A stretch of 64,000 bases of DNA from Granulibacter bethesdensis CGDNIH1 (GTDB lineage: Bacteria; Pseudomonadota; Alphaproteobacteria; Acetobacterales; Acetobacteraceae): positions 434,001 through 498,000 of the forward strand of contig NC_008343.2 of the NCBI RefSeq assembly GCF_000014285.2, in the 5' to 3' direction. The position numbers and the translations under genes were made by a program. The notes beneath the pieces are model-generated. The model saw nothing but the letters and a program-made list of their open reading frames with translations, did not search any database and had not been told where the DNA came from. The first letter of the stretch is position 1. Each line of letters opens with the position of its first letter. This document shows, piece after piece, positions 61,037 through 64,000 of this stretch.

Positions 61037-63065
61037 CATCATGACCCGCCGGTACGTCGAAGCGTGCCTGATGGCGCAGATCCTTGATATGCTGCTCCCT
61101 GAGTTGCCTTTCTGTCGGGGTTGAGACCTCCGGAGAGGCTTGCTCACGTGCGCTGCGCTTTTCGGCGGCCAGAGCGGCCTTTTCACGGGCGGCATTGGCT
61201 TTTTCTTCGGCGGAGGACACCATGGTGCGTCGTGCGCCCGCAGGGACGCCGGGTTGCAGGGGGATGTCCAGACTGGCCTGAATGGCGGCGCGTTTGTCCT
61301 CCGGTGCGGGCATCAGGCCCAGCATCGGCCCGATACGGGCGATGACACGCCCCGCACCCGGCGCACTGACCTGCCCGGCGGTGGAGTAGCCACCGGTTTC
61401 CTTGGTGCCGTGCGGTTCATCGAGCATGAAATACACCGCATAGCGCGGCGCATTCATCGGAAACACGCTCATGAAGGCGCTGACATTGGCGTGTTTTTTA
61501 TAACCATGCGCACCGATTTTTTCCGCCGTGCCGGTTTTGCCGCCGACGAAATACCCAGGTACGTCCGCGGCCTTGCCGTATCCTGCGGTCACCACCAGCC
61601 GCATCAGCTTGCGCAAGGTGGCCGAGGTTTCCGGTGCCATGACGCGCGTGCCGATGGCTTCCCCGGCCGGAGCATCTTCCGGGGCTGCCAGAATGGTCGG
61701 TTTTACCAGAATTCCGCCATTGGCCAATGTCGCCGTTCCCCGCACGACATGCAGCGGAGAGACCGCGATGCCATGGCCGAAACCCACCGTCATGGTGGTC
61801 AGCTCTTTCCAGCGGGAGGCGGGCGGAACAATCGGCAGACCTGCTTCCGGCAATTCAATGCCGATCCGCTGGAACATACCCATGGCACGGAGCCATGTGC
61901 GCTGTTTTTCCGCCCCTGCCGTCATCGCCATATGTGCGGCACCGAGATTGGAGGAGTACGCCAGCACTTCGGGAAAAGCCAGCGCACGATGCTTGCCTTT
62001 GAAATCCGTGATCGTGAAGCGACCGATACGGATGTTGTTGGCCGCATCGAAATAATCCCACAGATGGGCAGAGCCGGTATCCAGCGCCAGCGCGGCAGTT
62101 TGCAGTTTGAAGGTCGATCCCGGTTCGTACATGCCGGTGACCGCCCGGTTGAATCGATCATTGGCCTCGGTCTGGCCGAAGGCGTTGGCATCGTAATCGG
62201 GCAGGCTGACCATGGCGATGACTTCGCCGGTGCGCACATCCATCACGATTCCGCACGCGCCGATCGCGGTGAAGGTGGTCATGGCGGACTGGAGTTCTTC
62301 ACTCAGCACGGCCTGCACGCGCACATCAATGGACAGGCGCAGCGGCGTTGTGTCCTTGCGCAGTCGATCATCGAAAGCGCGTTCGACGCCGGCCACCCCG
62401 TGTTCATCCACATCGACCCCGCCCAGAATCTGGGCCGCCACGCGTCCCAGCGGATAGTGCCGCTTTTCCGAAGGCTGGAAATAGACACCGGGAATGCCCA
62501 GCGCATTCACCTTCAGCACATCGCGGGGTGTAATCTGGCGGGCGATGTAGACGAACTGTTTCTGGCTGGCCAGTCGTGCCTTCACGACGTCTTCGTCCAG
62601 TTGCGGCAGCACGGTCTTGAGTTTGTGAGCCGCTTCCGCCGTGTCGATCATTTCGCGGGGATTGGCGTATAGCTCGGAAGTCGGCAGAGAAATCGCCAGA
62701 ATCTGGTTGTTCCGGTCTACAATGGTCGCGCGCTGCACAAAGGCGGTGGGCGCGTCGGATTTATGCTCGTCTTCCCCTGATTTATAGGCGGTGTGGACCG
62801 GGATATGCGGCAGCATCGGCTGGAGTACGGTCGCATCTGCCAGCTTCAGCATGACGGCCGTGTAAAGACCCAGAAATCCGAAAGCGGCAAACAGCAATCG
62901 CCCCCGCGTACGGTCCATCAAGGCGCGGCGCGCAAGATCGGGTGCCGTGATGCGCACTGTTTCAGATGGCAGGCCGGACGGATCGGGCTGTACAAAACCC
63001 AACCCCGCCGGACGGCGGGGGGCAGAATCGGGTGGGGGTGCCTGGGTGCCGAAATCGTCAGTCAT
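61026..63065 (-). CDS. ftsI: Septal peptidoglycan transpeptidase FtsI (PBP3)
   Basis: This 679-residue class B penicillin-binding protein has an N-terminal membrane helix near 55-77 and a dimerisation domain with RATIVDRNNQILAISL and ADVDEHG-like GVDVDEHGVAGVE. The transpeptidase domain has the SxxK motif EPGSTFKL, SxN in AYSSNLGAAH and KTG in VGGKTGTAEK. A Lys/Ala/Glu-rich C-terminal tail of about 80 residues is longer than usual and probably helical. The stop overlaps the start of murE. It follows ftsL by four bases. Confidence 0.97.
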   Translation of the reverse strand: MTDDFGTQAPPPDSAPRRPAGLGFVQPDPSGLPSETVRITAPDLARRALMDRTRGRLLFAAFGFLGLYTAVMLKLADATVLQPMLPHIPVHTAYKSGEDEHKSDAPTAFVQRATIVDRNNQILAISLPTSELYANPREMIDTAEAAHKLKTVLPQLDEDVVKARLASQKQFVYIARQITPRDVLKVNALGIPGVYFQPSEKRHYPLGRVAAQILGGVDVDEHGVAGVERAFDDRLRKDTTPLRLSIDVRVQAVLSEELQSAMTTFTAIGACGIVMDVRTGEVIAMVSLPDYDANAFGQTEANDRFNRAVTGMYEPGSTFKLQTAALALDTGSAHLWDYFDAANNIRIGRFTITDFKGKHRALAFPEVLAYSSNLGAAHMAMTAGAEKQRTWLRAMGMFQRIGIELPEAGLPIVPPASRWKELTTMTVGFGHGIAVSPLHVVRGTATLANGGILVKPTILAAPEDAPAGEAIGTRVMAPETSATLRKLMRLVVTAGYGKAADVPGYFVGGKTGTAEKIGAHGYKKHANVSAFMSVFPMNAPRYAVYFMLDEPHGTKETGGYSTAGQVSAPGAGRVIARIGPMLGLMPAPEDKRAAIQASLDIPLQPGVPAGARRTMVSSAEEKANAAREKAALAAEKRSAREQASPEVSTPTERQLREQHIKDLRHQARFDVPAGHDDAE

Positions 63066-63069
63066 AGGG

Positions 63070-63999
63070 TCAATAGCCGCCTCCTACCGGAACCGGAGGA
63101 GGCAGGCTGGAGCCCCGGTTCATCCCGAGCGCGGACGCCATCAGCGGGGCAGCGGATGCAACCGGCGCGGCACGGGCCACGACCAGATTGCCGGATAAAG
63201 CACCCTTGGCCTGATATCCGCCATTGTTACGCGGTGTGCCATGAGCAGCGGTCTGTAACAGAACCGGTTTGGGGGCGGCGATGGCGGACCGTGCTGAGGG
63301 CTGGGCGGGGGATGAGCCAAAGCCTGTGCCGACGGAAGCCGTTACGGTACGCGGCGTCCGGGTGTGGTTCGTGGAAGTCGACTTCAGTTTCATGCCATCA
63401 TGCGATGCGGCTTTGCTGGCCGTATCCTGGTTCGCCTCTCTGGTCACCGTGCTGTCCATATCGTCCCCGGCATAGGCAGGCGCGGACAGCGAAGCCATGC
63501 CACGCGGAGCAATGCCGCTGGCATCCTTATGTGGCTGGGTATGGCCCGGTTCTGCCGGTTCCATAGTGTTGCGGGCCATCTGCGGATGCGGCGTCCGGTC
63601 CAGACGTGCCATCGGTACGGCTGTCGGTGCTACGGTCGGGCCGGACGGCACCTGCAGATCGCTCTCTGGCGGCAGCAGGTCAGGCGGTGTGGCGGGCTGG
63701 CTGCCCGGCGGCACAACGGCAGGCAAGCGGGCGTTCAGATCGGCAAGGGAGGCAAACTGCGTCGGCGCGGTCGGCTTCAGGTTCAGATAGCGCGTGGCCA
63801 GTTCGTTCAGGCGGTCCGGTGTGTTCAGCAGTGCCCATTCCGCTTTCAGCGTGTCGATGCGCGCACGCACCTGGCGGGTATCGCGCTCGATCTCGGTGAT
63901 CTGGCGATCCAGCATGCGGGTGCGATGTTTGGTCTGATACAGATACAGGCCGGAGATACTCGCGGCGAGCATGCAGATGCAGGTGATGGGGCGAATCAT
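63070..63999 (-). CDS. ftsL: FtsL-like division protein with a very long C-terminal tail
   Basis: This 309-residue protein starts at ATG 63999, one base from the window edge. Residues 1-75 fit FtsL: a membrane helix near 4-22 (ITCICMLAASISGLYLYQ), a coiled-coil stretch with MLDRQITEIERDTRQVRARI, and WALLNTPDRLNELATRYLNL. FtsL pairs with FtsB to activate FtsWI. Residues 80-309 are Pro/Ala/Ser/Thr-rich and look disordered; family members are usually about 100-150 residues. Identity rests on position before ftsI and the short helix/coil pattern. Confidence 0.83.
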   Translation of the reverse strand: MIRPITCICMLAASISGLYLYQTKHRTRMLDRQITEIERDTRQVRARIDTLKAEWALLNTPDRLNELATRYLNLKPTAPTQFASLADLNARLPAVVPPGSQPATPPDLLPPESDLQVPSGPTVAPTAVPMARLDRTPHPQMARNTMEPAEPGHTQPHKDASGIAPRGMASLSAPAYAGDDMDSTVTREANQDTASKAASHDGMKLKSTSTNHTRTPRTVTASVGTGFGSSPAQPSARSAIAAPKPVLLQTAAHGTPRNNGGYQAKGALSGNLVVARAAPVASAAPLMASALGMNRGSSLPPPVPVGGGY

Positions 64000-64000
64000 G

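Overview
This window looks like a chromosomal core region of an alphaproteobacterium, most likely an acetic acid bacterium (Acetobacteraceae, Granulibacter-like). The class-level evidence is good: a MucR/Ros regulator, an alphaproteobacterial-type Fur, a short HPr kinase beside rapZ and a mannose-type EIIA, a glnD-mutS overlap, and a division/cell-wall cluster that runs on into lpxC-bamD-recN-ligA. The family-level guess is inference only. Coding density is very high. I see no prophage, insertion sequence, rRNA or CRISPR array, and no gene-free stretch over 300 bases.

Left part (1-8720): a truncated rlmB-type 2'-O-methyltransferase with a long repetitive tail, tRNA-Tyr and tRNA-Gly, a LysR regulator divergent from a PACE-type efflux protein, tsaB-rimI (tRNA t6A formation and ribosomal protein acetylation), a TusA-like protein, mucR, and a coupled fur-olsB-lnt operon (iron regulator, ornithine-lipid acyltransferase, apolipoprotein N-acyltransferase). 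An XRE-type regulator follows.

PTS part (8799-12771): hprK-rapZ-EIIA(Man)-ptsH-ptsI has no sugar permease and is probably a regulatory phosphorelay. After it come a DUF2157-like membrane protein, adenosine kinase, an EI24/CysZ-like membrane protein, a bactofilin, a FUSC-family transporter, aconitase (acnA), ccmAB and an AI-2E-family transporter.

Fructose block (24297-32377): fruB (EIIA-HPr-EI fusion), fruK, fruA and an OprB-type porin form one leftward operon. A LacI-type regulator diverges from it, and two near-identical perfect palindromes lie between them. The operon could take sugar from the outer membrane porin through uptake and phosphorylation to fructose 1,6-bisphosphate. An asparaginase-domain protein, glnD and mutS follow leftward. 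On the plus strand come a small membrane protein and a PuuE-like deacetylase.

Right part (40251-63999, leftward): transcription order is ftsL-ftsI-murE-murF-mraY-murD-ftsW-murG-murC-murB-ddlB-ftsQ-ftsA-ftsZ-lpxC-bamD-recN-ligA. From ftsL to ftsA the genes overlap by 1-13 bases or sit 4 bases apart. The cluster makes peptidoglycan precursors, the divisome, the lipid A committed step and an outer-membrane assembly lipoprotein. mraZ and rsmH would be expected just beyond the right edge.

I found no clear new multi-gene system. The items most worth checking are the two PTS routes with different HPr serine-site residues, the palindromic fru operators, the LysR/PACE half-site array, the fur-olsB-lnt coupling, the oversized FtsL, the repeat-rich RlmB tail, and a terminator embedded in a convergent reading frame.
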